DNA of 64,000 bases from Datura wrightii (taxonomy: Eukaryota; Streptophyta; Magnoliopsida; Solanales; Solanaceae), in contig JASDFA010000016.1 of the NCBI GenBank assembly GCA_035772735.1, positions 142,674,501-142,738,500 of the forward strand, in the 5' to 3' direction. Of the stretch, positions 1-9,900 are shown in pieces. Both the position numbers and the translations under genes were made by a program. Below the pieces are notes generated by a model. It did not search any database and was not told the DNA's origin. It saw nothing but the letters and a program-made list of their open reading frames with translations. Position 1 is the stretch's first letter, and each line of letters starts with the position of its first letter.

Positions 1-1975
1 ACAGATATTAAAGGTGACCTCTTCTTTACTTATCCTAAACACCAGCTGGCCCACTTCAACATCCATTAAGGCTCTTCTAGTAGCAAGGAATGGTCGCCCC
101 AAGATGATGGGGACCTCAAAATCTACCTCACAACCCAAGATCAAGAAGTATTCTAGGAAGACAAACCTGTCCACTTTAACTAGCATATCCTATAGAATCC
201 CCACTAGCTTCTTTATTGTGCAGTTTGCCATCAATTGCCGCATCATAGTCGATGTAGGGGATCCGAAGCCCAGCTGCTTGAACACTGCCAAAGGCATCAA
301 GTTTATGTTAGTGCCCAAGTCAAACAGTGCCCTTTCCAAGTCGAAATCTCTAATGGTGCAAGGGATGGTGAAGGCATGTGGATCTTCCTTCTTTTGAGCA
401 AGGACCGATGAGGCTATGGCACTGCTTACGAACCACTTTCTAGTTACCATGTCCTTCATGAACTTAGCATACCCAAGAATCTATTCCAATGCCTCAACCA
501 ACGGAATGTTCATAGATAACTATTTCAGCAGTGACAAGAACTTCTGGAAATTCCCACTATCTGCCTTCTTTTTCATCCTCTAAGGGAATGGTGGAGGTGG
601 TCGAGGAAAAGGCTTGAGAATCTATGTGGCGTCTTTTTCCTTCCCTTTGTCTACATTAGACTACTTTGCATCACCTAGAGCCTTAGTCAATTCATCCTCA
701 CATGTAATAACCTATTCAGCAATCGCCTCCTCATCCTCCAGCTCAATCTCCTACTATCTTTCCATCTTAACTACAACTACTAAGGGAGGTTCAATCGTGA
801 TCTCCCCACTCCTAGTCATCACAACCATATAGTGACTGTTAGTTTTTGGATTTTGGACTTTGTTTCTAGGAAGTGTTCGTTTCTGCCTTTGGTTTAAGGA
901 TGCAGACATTTGTCACACCTGCTGCTCAATCTTCTTTATCGCTATGGCATGTGATTCAACTTTCTAGATCATGCCAGATATGTCTCCATGAATGTCCTTT
1001 AGCTGATTTTCTGTTGATTTTGCCTTCTTCAGCAACATAGCCATCATGCTCTCTAACTTTAAGGGTCTAACATACCCCCTCTCAAGCCCATGGAGAAACA
1101 TATAAGCCTGTGCGGTTGTTGTAGTAGCCATCATCCTATCTCCACTCACCTTCTCGCTCATGACCTCTCTCATATCCCTATACCCATTCCTATTGTAGTT
1201 GTCTTTGTACTAGTTCCAACCTTAATTTCTGAAACCTTGGTGCCAAGTGTCCTGACCAGACCCTTGGGCATTGGCCCATAAACTCGCCACTTGTTTATCC
1301 AAGAAGTTTTCCTCATCCTAGGAATTGGATTGCTCAAACCCGTTTCCTGACCCTAAGCTCCTATTGCATTTACCTTTTGAGCTCCAAAACCCATAATATG
1401 CTTCGTGAGCAAGTCTAAAGATGTTCCCATATAAGTTATTTCCTGATCAAGCTTCTCCGCTTTTCTACGTTTCTCTGCAGTCATTCCTATGGTTTATGTA
1501 CCTGCAACTGCTTCAGCATCTCTTATGTACCAAGATCTGTATATTTTAGTCACTCGGTCTAGTGTGGCTGTTGTTTCCTCCCACGAGTGACTCATTAATG
1601 CTCCTCTTTCCACTATATCTGCCACAACCTTAGCGTTATTGTTCAAGGACCTATAAAAAATCTCCAACAAACTCTCATCTATAATTCTATAATTCAGACA
1701 CTTATTCAGCTTCTTCTTGAATCTCAGCCATGTCTCATGCAGTGCCTCTATGGTAAGTTGTCAGAAATTGTAGATCTCGTCTTTGAGCTGCAGCATCCTG
1801 GACGGTGGGAAGAACCTTTCCAAAAAGCCTGTTTAAGATCCCTCTATATAGTGATGAAGTCATTTGGTAACTCCGAAAAGCATAGAGTGGCCTCCCCAGA
1901 TAGAGAGAACGAAAAAAGCCTCAACGTGATAGTGTCTTGGCTCACGCTTGACAACCTATATGCCTTGCAGATCCC
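1..1975 (-). pseudogene. Athila-like Gag-Protease fragment, element A
   Basis: Decayed Gag-Pro frame of a Ty3/gypsy element, read right to left and cut at both ends. The capsid-like part lies roughly at 1975-1500. The clearest segment is the retroviral-type aspartic protease near 459-190, with the motif ALFDLGTNINLMPLAVFKQ, in which the active-site triplet is D-L-G. The frame has many stops and shifts and would not give a full protein. It aligns by eye with the gag-pro frames at 24260-26737 (minus), 4029-6532 and 38698-41144. The right end is cut by the LTR of element B. The left end leaves the window still inside the segment after protease. No RT is visible. Confidence 0.85.
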
Positions 1976-2425
1976 TGATGTGCTGTGAGTTTACAACACT
2001 TTCAATGCTTAAAACTGAGAAAATAGCATGGACTTAGGTATGTTTATACAGATATGAGGTGTTTTTACTTTGTTTTCAAGAAAAATAGGTGTTGGAGAAA
2101 AAATGTGCAAAAGATGCAAATGCAAAAAATCAGCAAAGTACTTATCTTAGTATGAGCTGTACCTAGATTGTACGTGTTTTATACCTAGCAACCTATATGC
2201 CTTGCAGATCCCTGATGTGCTATGAGTTTACAACACTTTCAATGCTTAAAACTGAGCAAATAGCATAGATTTATGAATGTTATATACAAATATGAGGTGT
2301 TTTTACTTTGTTTTCAAGGAAAATAGGTGTTGGAGTAAAAATGTGCAAAAGATGCAAAAAAGTGCAGAAAATCAGCCAAGTTCTTATCTCAGTATAAGCC
2401 ATACCTAGATTGTACGAGCTGTACT
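1952..2425. repeat. Tandem duplication of a 237-bp unit
   Basis: Two direct copies, 1952-2188 and 2189-2425. Each begins CAACCTATATGCCTTGCAG and contains about 24 bp of gag A followed by about 213 bp of LTR B start (TGATGTGCT...). The unit straddles the insertion junction, so it must have duplicated after B landed in A. The copies differ by scattered substitutions and small indels. Confidence 0.85.
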
Positions 2426-3900
2426 GAGACTAGTGGAAAATCTTAGAAGGCTAGAACAATGCAAAGGCAATGTACGACTCTCAGTACGAGACGTACCAAG
2501 ATGGTACGAGGCATAACTAGAGTCATGGAAAACTTAAGAGAAAATGTGCACAAGAAGTCTCCTGATATGGGTGGAACCTACGAATGTAGCACTACCTATG
2601 GCCTGTACCAAGAGTCGTGGGGAGCTTCACTGATTCTTAAAAATGTGGCATAACTCAAGATGCAACAAGCAATTACGAGTTGTAGGAGCAAGGTACTAGG
2701 CATACCACAACACTCATAGAAAGCTTCAGACGATGTCAAAGTTCTTAGAGCCCAGCCATGGGTGGATTGTACAACTCATAGGATCAGGGTACGGGTCATT
2801 AGCCGCCAACACTTAGTCAATTCTACAGTAGGCGTGGAACATACGAGAGCAAGGTATGACCCGTACAATCCTGTTATGGTCGTATGACCAGTCGTAGGAT
2901 GAGTCGGCGCCAGATATGAAAATTTGCATGTTAGCTTAGGAAAAGGTTTCTATTGTCTGTATAAATACGATTTATGTTTTTCTAGTAGGAGAAAGATCAA
3001 TAGACATGTGATTACATTGAGAGAAGGTTTTTAGTTAATTGTTTGTAAACTATTATTAAGTTTTGCTGAGTAATTCTTGAGATCAATACTTGGTTTTATA
3101 AATTGTTCTTGATTTTGTTCATCAATATTCAAAGCATGTTTTCTTTCAATTATTGTTATAATTATTTAATTATGTGTTTTTCTATGAATACTAATTACAA
3201 TCTTATAGTCATAAGAGCCTAAAACCTCCAGAACTAGGGTTGTGGGAACCATGGTGGAATAATGAAGTAGGGTTACACAAAGTGACTCGAAACCAATGCT
3301 AAACGCTTATATTGTATTCTCTTCATATTTAAACGTTTCTTAACGGTACGTAACATTAGGACTTTCCCTAATTCTTTACTTGCTTGATGCCAGAGAAGTA
3401 GATATTAGGAAAAGAGAATTACAACAAAGCTTTGATTTTTTATGATCATTGTATGACTTGAGCTGCGGTCGTAGGAAAGTAAATTTGGAGCATATTGATA
3501 ATTGTTAGTTTGAAATTTCTCATGAGACTTGACCCAGTGATTAAGTATAGTCATCCAATAGGGATAAACTAGACATTTGGATGAACCCTAGTTATCAGTT
3601 CTACAAGTAACCATTAGGATTTATCACACGTGTATACCCAAAGTAGTTATGAACCCATGGGGAACACTTAATCTAGTTATTTACGAATCTTGATAACCAC
3701 CACAATTGCAATCTTGTTTTATTATTATTTTTCTTTAAATCCCCCCATTTTGGAGATAACTCACTAATAAGTTTAAGTACCAGCATTAGTCTAGTTCTTA
3801 CCTTATTCCCTATGGGTTCGATCCCTACCTCTTTGTTGGGTTCTTTATTGACAACATCCACTTCATACTTTGCCAGGAAGTGTGAGTTTTAGCATTATCA
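2213..3900 (+). repeat. 5' LTR of element B
   Basis: The LTR starts TGATGTGCTATGAG and ends AGCATTATCA, immediately before the primer binding site. It is homologous to 36906-38570 and to the LTRs of the minus-strand element at 17805-28492. The 5' third (U3) carries many variants of the ACGACTCGT/ACGAGTCGT motif. The part after the TATA box carries none that I can see. A partial extra copy of the LTR start lies at 1976-2188. Confidence 0.85.
2960..2967 (+). promoter_or_regulatory. LTR B TATA box
   Basis: TATAAATA in the context TGTCTGTATAAATAC. The same octamer occurs at the homologous place in the LTR at 37636 and, on the minus strand, at 18724 and 27829. It marks the U3/R side of the LTR, about 750 bp after the LTR start. 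Confidence 0.65.
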
Positions 3901-3905
3901 AAATG

Positions 3906-3923
3906 TGGCGCCATTGCTGGGGA
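3906..3923 (+). other. Primer binding site of element B (tRNA-Asp type)
   Basis: TGGCGCCATTGCTGGGGA lies 5 nt after the LTR end. It is a two-mismatch version of the TGGCGCCGTTGCCGGGGA site that, from memory, pairs with the 3' end of plant tRNA-Asp in Athila/Calypso elements. Confidence 0.75.
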
Positions 3924-4028
3924 ATATGGCTAAGATTAGATTAATTTTTTGTATTTAACTTTTGGTTGTTATTTCCTTAATTACATTTTGCTTATGTTTT
4001 TGGATACCCACAGGTTGTCTCTTGGTTA

Positions 4029-6532
4029 ATGCCAAGTACTAGATATAGTGGAAACCCCCTGATTCCTTTAGATCTCAAACTTGAAAGAACACTATGGAGG
4101 ATTGAGAACCAAGAGCAGATAGATGGTCATCTTGCTGAAGAAGCTGGGAAAGCCGACCGAGCTCGGAAAGCTGCACTTTAGGAAGCTGATGATGCTCGAG
4201 ATGAGGTTGTCAATGCTGGCCACCATGGAAGGGGAAATAGAGGCCAGAGATATACCTCTCATTCTTTGATGAGGATGACCCAGACATTTATGAAGTCGGG
4301 TCAACGGGAGCTATTGTACCACCACCTTTGCCTGTTTGGGAAAAATTTGACATCACTAGCACCATGATTAACCTATTGAACATGAAGGGGGTGTTTAGTG
4401 GTCACGCGGCAGATGATGCCAACCTGTACTTAATGAACCTTTGTTGGAATATGAAATGCATACAGGTTGCCCGGAGTCAGCTAGGACGCAATAAGGCTGA
4501 GACTCTTCCCATTCTCTCTTGCTGGGGAAAAGCCACTTTATGGTTATCAGAGTTGCCCAACTACTCTATTACCAACTGGAGGGAGCTCAAATACATTTTT
4601 CTAGAGAGATTATTTCCACCCTCCAAGATGTTGCAGCTTGAGGATAAAATATATAATTTATGACTACTGAAGATAGAGGCACTTCTTGAAACCTAGTTAA
4701 GATTCAAGAAAAAGATGACCAAGTGCCCAAACCATAAAATTCCTAATGAAAGTTTGTGTGAGATTTTCTATAGGTCATTAAGTAGCAGTACTAAAGTTGT
4801 AGCAGAGATACTGGCGGGAGGAGCACTGATGAGCCACACCTGGGAGCAAGCTACCACTATTCTAGAAAGAGTGACAAAAACGAACAAGGCATGGCACACC
4901 TAAGAATCGGAAGCAGCTGCTGGTACATATATTGTTGGTTTGACTGCAGACCAATGAAGGAAGGAGGAAGAATGTGACCAGGAATTGGCCCATATGCACA
5001 AATCATTGGTCCTTCTCATGAAGTATATCATGGGCGCTGGAGCCAGAAAAGTTAATATAGTGGGAACTCAGGGATAGGAACTAGGGCCAGAGCACTCAAA
5101 TTTCGAGGAGGAGGCAAATTTCTTAGACAAATAGGTGGCAGGTTTCCAAGCCAACACCCAAGGGTCTGGATAAGAAAGTTGATGCCAAGGATCTGGAATC
5201 CAAGGTCGGAACCAATACAGAGACAATTACAATCCGAACGGCTACAGAGACCGAAGATGAGGTCATGAGCGTGAGGGAGAATGGAGAAGAAATGATTGTT
5301 ACCTAATTGACCGAGCAGGTTCGTAGGTGCTTCCTAATGCATGTAAAGGGGAGGATGGACAGTAATAAGTTGGAGAGCATGATGGCTGAGATACTCACGA
5401 AGGTTAGATTCGTAGATGAGCAGTTGAAAGACATCCGTGGAGATATATCTATCATGGATCAGAGAGTTGAGTCAAATACCACGACCATCAAGAAGATTAA
5501 ACAGCAGCTGGGTCAACTAACAACATCCATGACCCCTAGGAAAAAGGGTACACTACCTAGAAACATAGTCTAAAATTTGAAGAAGGATGGACAGTGCATG
5601 GTTATGATTACTAGAAGTGGAAAGACCACCGTTGATCCCCCACTACCGGTTTTAGTTGAGCTTCAAAGGAAGAAAGAGAGCATAATTGATAATAAGGAAG
5701 AGGTTGTTGAGCATGACCATTAGGAGGATGCTGAGTTGACTGAGGCTCCAATTGTTGAGAAGGATCCTAAAGCTGAACAAGGAGAGAAACAAGGGGCCAC
5801 ACAGATTTATAAGGCTATCCCATGACCACCGCCATGATTCCCTCAAAGAATGAAGAATAAGGCGGAGAATGGTACGTTTCAGAAATTCCTGTCAATGTTA
5901 AAACAATTATCTATAACCATACCATTGGTTGAGGCATTAAAGAAGATGTCGGGATACGCCAAGTTTATGAAAGACCTTGTTACTAAGAAAAGGTTCATGA
6001 GCTATGAGCCTATAGATAAGGTGCATCTTCATAGCACCATAGCCTCACGGGTCATTGCCAAGAAAAAGAAGGATACAGGTGCATGTACCATTCCATGTAC
6101 TAATGGTGATGTTGAGTTCACAAGGGCACTCTACAACTTGGGAGCAAGCATCAATCTGATGCCATCAACTATGTTTAAGCAATTGGGCTTTGGAGCCCTT
6201 GCACAAACTACTATGCAACTACTGGTGGCTAACTGAACTTTGAAAAAGCCTATCAGAATCCTATTTGATGTTCTTGTTAAAATGGGCAGATTCATATTCC
6301 TAGCGGACTTCATGATCCTTGATAGCGAGGTTGACTTTGAGGTCCCCATTATTTTGGGCTGATCATTCCTTGCCACTGGGAGGGCTTTAGTAGATGTGGA
6401 GGCTGGCCAATTGAAATTCAGACTCACAAAGAGGAGGTCACCTTCAATATCTGTCGGTCAATGAAGAAACCAAAGGAGTATAGAGTGGTCTCAGCAATCG
6501 AAGATGAGTTTGAGTTTCTTTACAAAGTCTGA
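4029..6532 (+). pseudogene. Gag-Protease of element B, decayed
   Basis: The start ATG follows an acceptor-like CCCACAG/GTT by about 15 nt. The opening residues (MPSTRYSGNPLIPLDL) match the gag start at 8864. The capsid-like domain lies about 4300-4900, with the recognisable pieces NLLNMKGVFSGHAADDANLY and TLWLSELPNYSITNW. A basic linker follows, then protease at about 6090-6240 with a D/N-L-G-A-S-I-N-L-M-P motif (the catalytic Asp is replaced by Asn: YNLGASINLMP). The frame ends at TGA 6530-6532 after a conserved ...KV. Several in-frame stops and shifts interrupt it, for example near 4180 and 4663. The element-D frame at 38698-41144 stops at the same place, so termination right after protease is a family trait and not random decay. 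Confidence 0.85.
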
Positions 6533-6546
6533 GTAGTCAAGATACT

Positions 6547-6678
6547 TGCGTCGTGCATGTTAAATTAGGAACTCCTTAGGAGGCAACCCATGAGGTGGTT
6601 TGGTGAATTTTGAGTAACTAAACCACCTGCATCATGCCGCAACATTAAATCAAGCTCTTCTTAGGAGGCAACCCAAGT
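6547..6678 (+). repeat. Twin hairpin motif behind protease, element B
   Basis: Two copies of a block reading roughly GCGTCGTGCNGCAANNTTAAATCA, then CTTCTTGGGAGGCAACCCAAG in its best form, at 6547-6592 and 6628-6678. The second copy here folds as CTTAGG-AGGCAA-CCCAAG. The same twin block lies behind the gag-pro frame at 41155-41293, and a minus-strand copy lies at 24205-24260. Confidence 0.7.
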
Positions 6679-8135
6679 TTATTGACTTATGTGTGCTCAG
6701 TGTGCAGTTGAATCAAAAATAGGTAGCCGAAAAATTACAGAACAGACTGGTGCTACGAGTCTCAATATGACTCGTAAGAGCATTGTACGGGTTGTAGTAC
6801 GAGTTGTGGTGAGAAGAACAGATGTATCTTAGTGCATAAGCTAAGGGAATGGCTGATCCTACGACTCGTAACTTCATTGTACGGGTCGTTGTACTTACTG
6901 TAGTATGAACATTGCAAAGCATAGGCCTCTAATTAAGCGTGACCTATAAGTCATGGTATAGGTCGTACCTTCATGTTATGGGTCGTAAGATGTGCTCACA
7001 GGTCCAAGAGTAAGTTTTCTTAACAACTCTTCTATGAGTCTTAGGGATGAGTCATAGGACCTTCCTACGACTCGTGGTACGAGTCGTGATAAGCCAAATC
7101 ACTTATAATGATCCGACTCGGCCCAGATTTTTTAAGTTTGCCCTAAAAGCTATTTAAACTTCAAAATTGACACACCCGTCTCCCATGCAATCAAAACTTG
7201 ACATTCATGAACACACCCATGACTCCCTCACACACGTAACATAAGATCACAATCGATTGAGTAAACTTTGTGCTCCATTAGCATTGCTCAAATGAAGTTC
7301 CAACCCTAGTCACTGATTCACACTCGAAGTTGAGCCAGATTTACAAAAATTCAAGTAAGTGGTTATGCTTTGAGTTGGGTAAAAAGATCTATGTGCTTAT
7401 GTTAACTTGTGCAACTACTGTGAGTCCACAAAATGCATAAAACATTGATGAGTACGATAATCCGTGATGTGCAAATTAAATGTGTTGACTGGGTAGGATC
7501 CAAGCATGTTAAAAATTGAACTTAAACTTCTACAAATTGAGTTACGTGTTGTGAATAAAAAGGGAGGAACGGGCAGTGGTAAATACATGAAAAATGCATA
7601 CCTGGACCTGGGGAATTCTGAGTACCCCGCATAAATTGAAATCACCTGCAAAACTGACATGAACTAAGGCAAGGACCGACTTTAGAAGCCTTCCTACGAC
7701 TTGTGGTTCAACAGTACGACTCGTAGGATGGCTTGTTGGGACTATCCCAAACTAAATGTCTAAATATTAAGAGGTACGAAACCTAGTATGGTCTGTAGTA
7801 TCTTGCTACAAGTCGTACATGGTAATTATACCATAAGTCTGAAAAAGGGTTAAGTCCAAATGTGACAGTATGATCCATCCTATGACTCATGGAATCGACT
7901 TACGGGTCGTACCATGAATCGTGGAAAATTATTGAACATGGGTTTTCAAAGGGCATCCTCATACGACTCGTGGTATGGATCATACCTTCATGGTACGAGT
8001 TGTACCTCAGAGTTGTGACTTTGACTTGAGACAGTATGAGTATCAGTACGGATCGTACCTTCAAGGTATGACTCATACTACAGACCTGGGAAAAATTATA
8101 GAGGAATTTTTCTTTCGTTCTTTTTCTCAAATTTG
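6679..8135 (+). promoter_or_regulatory. Motif-rich spacer between Gag-Pro and ORF2, element B
   Basis: This is noncoding sequence of about 1.45 kb. It contains many exact or near copies of ACGACTCGT and its complement ACGAGTCGT (exact copies at 6861, 7067, 7079, 7716 and 7963). At 7067-7087 the two forms make a perfect inverted repeat with a 3-nt spacer. A TATA-like CTATTTAAAC lies at about 7150, and sequence homologous to it occurs in the other spacer (23064-24205). The motif arrays resemble those in the U3 region of the LTRs. A control role is inferred. Confidence 0.5.
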
Positions 8136-8138
8136 GAA

Positions 8139-8165
8139 TTCTAACTATTTTTCTCCATAGGTACA
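8139..8165 (+). other. Putative splice acceptor in front of ORF2, element B
   Basis: TTCTAACTATTTTTCTCCATAG followed by GTACA and the ORF2 ATG. It has a plant-like branch point (CTAAC), a pyrimidine tract and a terminal AG. The homologous minus-strand site at 23063 reads CTCACCAG/GTACAATG, so the AG/GTACA-ATG layout is conserved. Splicing itself is inferred. Confidence 0.5.
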
Positions 8166-8540
8166 ATGACTCAAAAGAGGAAGGCATCCAGAGCAACTGC
8201 TCGGAGGGCATTGATTGATGAAACCTTCGAATCTAAACATGCTCGCAACATGCCTAGTGGTTCGTTACACGAATATAGGGTTGATACATCTAACATCGAT
8301 AGGACCCGATCCACTAGGGAAAAAGCTAAAGCCTAGGCCAAGGCAACCACTACCATATCTGACGATGCTCCCCAATCTCAGGAGGGAGCTGAGGAAAGAG
8401 TCTAAGAGTCTAGTAGTGGCTCTAATGATGATGAGGGGTCAGAGGAGGCCCAATTCGGTGATAGAGATAGTGAGTCCAGATATGAGGATGAGGAAGCCAG
8501 TGTTGAGAAAGAGCAGACTCTACCTAAGGCCTTGTCGGTA
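8166..8540 (+). pseudogene. ORF2 N-terminal fragment, element B
   Basis: The frame starts MTQKRKASRATARRALIDE and runs with in-frame TAG stops (after about 57 and 79 codons) to about 8540. It aligns with the N-terminus of the ORF2 at 23057-21179: both share ALIDE, PSGSL, a Y-x-V-D-T segment, I-D-x-T-R and A-P-Q-S-x-E-G-A. The fragment is rich in Ser, Glu and Arg and probably disordered. The plant-transposon-like domain found further on in the other copy is missing here. Its function is unknown. Confidence 0.7.
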
Positions 8541-8714
8541 GGGTGTTGTATTTACAGCCACTATAAAGCCCGTTGTTTTCTTGATTCTAGAGTTAGAGTC
8601 AGCCTTACACCATAAGTTGTTAGGCTCAGTCAGCTCAGCAGTTCAGGTACTAGTAGAGCACCAGGTGTTAGTCATGCCTCCCAAGGTGAGGCGTGATAGC
8701 GTCACACTTTTACA
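8541..8714. other. Unassigned stretch between rearranged elements
   Basis: After similarity to ORF2 ends, about 175 bp match nothing else I recognise in the window. There is no long frame and no terminal repeat. It lies next to a second LTR end and primer site, so it is probably a rearrangement scar or part of an eroded LTR. Confidence 0.4.
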
Positions 8715-9098
8715 GGGGTGTAATTTGAGAATTATCAAAAACGGCGCCGTTATCGAGAAGAACAACTTAGGATTAGACTAATTTCTTATGTTTAAATTTT
8801 TAGTCTTTATTGCATCATTTACATTTTCTTTGTTTTTGACACCTATAGGTTACCACTTAGTGAATGCCAATTACTCAGTGGAGCGGAGAACCTCTGTTTC
8901 CACTTGATCTTGAGCTAGAACGAACTTTGAGAAAAATGGACCACAATGAAATCACCAAGTAGATGCAAGACAGATTAGCTTCTGAAGCTTAGTAGGTTGA
9001 GTTAGCTCGGCCAGCCGCAAGGGGTAGAGGATTCTCATGAGGAGGTAGTTAATGTTGGCCATCAGGGAAAGGGTAGCAGAGGCCATGGAATAATCGTA
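8715..9098 (+). mobile_element. Fragment K: LTR tail, primer site and start of gag
   Basis: The LTR tail GTAATTTGAGAATTATCA ends at 8737. A degenerate tRNA-Asp-type primer site follows (ACGGCGCCGTTATCGAGA, about 8741-8758). The leader contains the acceptor-like GACACCTATAG/GTT. An ATG at 8864 begins MPITQWSGEPLFPLDLELER, which matches the gag start at 4029. Stops appear after about 32 codons, and the homology ends near 9090. It is a remnant of a second kind-1 element placed directly behind element B. Confidence 0.7.
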
Positions 9099-9290
9099 AG
9101 AGAAAGGCTTTATTAAACATGAATTGAGCTAAAGTATATAATCATAACCATACATAAATCATGAGGACCAGTGTGAGATTCTTATAACTGACATACCACA
9201 TATGAGCACACATGGAGCTAGACTTGTAAACCCCTAGTCGGGAGGGTGTTTGTACCTTGCCAAGGGTAGAACCATGAAAAGAGGAGTGAT
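9099..9290 (-). repeat. Inverted segment of chromovirus LTR
   Basis: Reverse complement of about 16155-16345. It reads from TTTATTAAACATGAATTGAG through CATGAGGACC to CCTTGCCAAGGGTAGAACCA. From about 9291 onward the sequence matches 16550-16938 in direct orientation. About 190 bp of the F1 5' LTR therefore lie inverted, and the rest of the LTR 5' half is missing. Confidence 0.8.
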
Positions 9291-9691
9291 ATCACAGTAG
9301 AGGGATCTTTCTTAGCAACATCCTTAGCCCCTACTTTCCCATTCATACTTGTCCAGCTAGCATTGTTGAGTCCTCATCCTTTAAGGATATTCAGTATCCA
9401 TAGTTGTTATATCTCCCTTAAGTTTAAGACTTCTCGGGTTAGTTGGGGTGTTCCATCAACCCATCAGATATGTTATAGGCTTTCAAACTTTGTGTAGTAA
9501 TCAGCTTGTCATGTATGATGTAAATTCAAGTTTTGATGTTGTGTTATGTTTAGACTTCCGCTATCTTTATTATGATAAGTCTTCCGCTATTATTGATTGG
9601 GTTAGATGTATGTTAATGCCATGGGTCGACTTGGAGTCTCTCGGGGCTCCTTGTCCCGTGTCTCGATCTAGGCCTAGTTCGGGTCTTGACA
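9291..9691 (+). repeat. Tail of the F1 5' LTR
   Basis: Matches 16550-16938: it shares CATCCTTAGCCCCTACTTTC, the block around GTGAGTCCTC, and the terminus GGGTCTTGACA (GGTCGTGACA elsewhere). The upstream hairpin seen in complete LTRs (16519, 34442, 43694) is lost at the inversion breakpoint. Confidence 0.8.
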
Positions 9692-9709
9692 AACATAATA
9701 TCAGAGAAA
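9692..9709 (+). other. Degenerate initiator-Met primer binding site, F1
   Basis: AACATAATATCAGAGAAA lies flush with the LTR end. The better copy at 44114-44130 reads AACTTGGTATCAGAGCA, complementary to the 3' end of initiator tRNA-Met as in many plant chromoviruses. Confidence 0.55.
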
Positions 9710-9900
9710 TATGTTTTGGAGTATCCTAAGGTGTCTGAAAGCTGTGTTAAGTAGACTATTTTTCATGGGTGTGAACCACGCAACACATATGAAGAAGAGG
9801 CTATGAGACGTTTAGGAATGTTTCCTTTTTTCATGATCTATGTCATGCGGTGAAATGTCTATCTATCCTTCTAACTTGTGCTATTCGTGATTGCAGAATC

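Larger units (their letters stand above)
1976..8540 (+). mobile_element. Element B, Athila-like non-autonomous LTR element, 3' truncated
   Basis: Order on the plus strand: LTR (first copy starts at 1976, second at 2213), primer binding site, leader, gag-pro (4029-6532), twin hairpin motif, motif-rich spacer, and the N-terminal part of ORF2 (8166-8540). The rest of ORF2 and the 3' LTR are missing, and the sequence changes near 8540. No RT, RNase H or integrase motif is found between protease and ORF2. The layout matches the complete minus-strand element at 17805-28492. B inserted into the opposite-strand gag of element A. Confidence 0.8.

Noticed and set aside
3810..3830. Possible tRNA gene from the GGTTCGATCC block.
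   Set aside because: No cloverleaf, A box or anticodon arm can be built around it; it is a conserved U5 block of the LTR.
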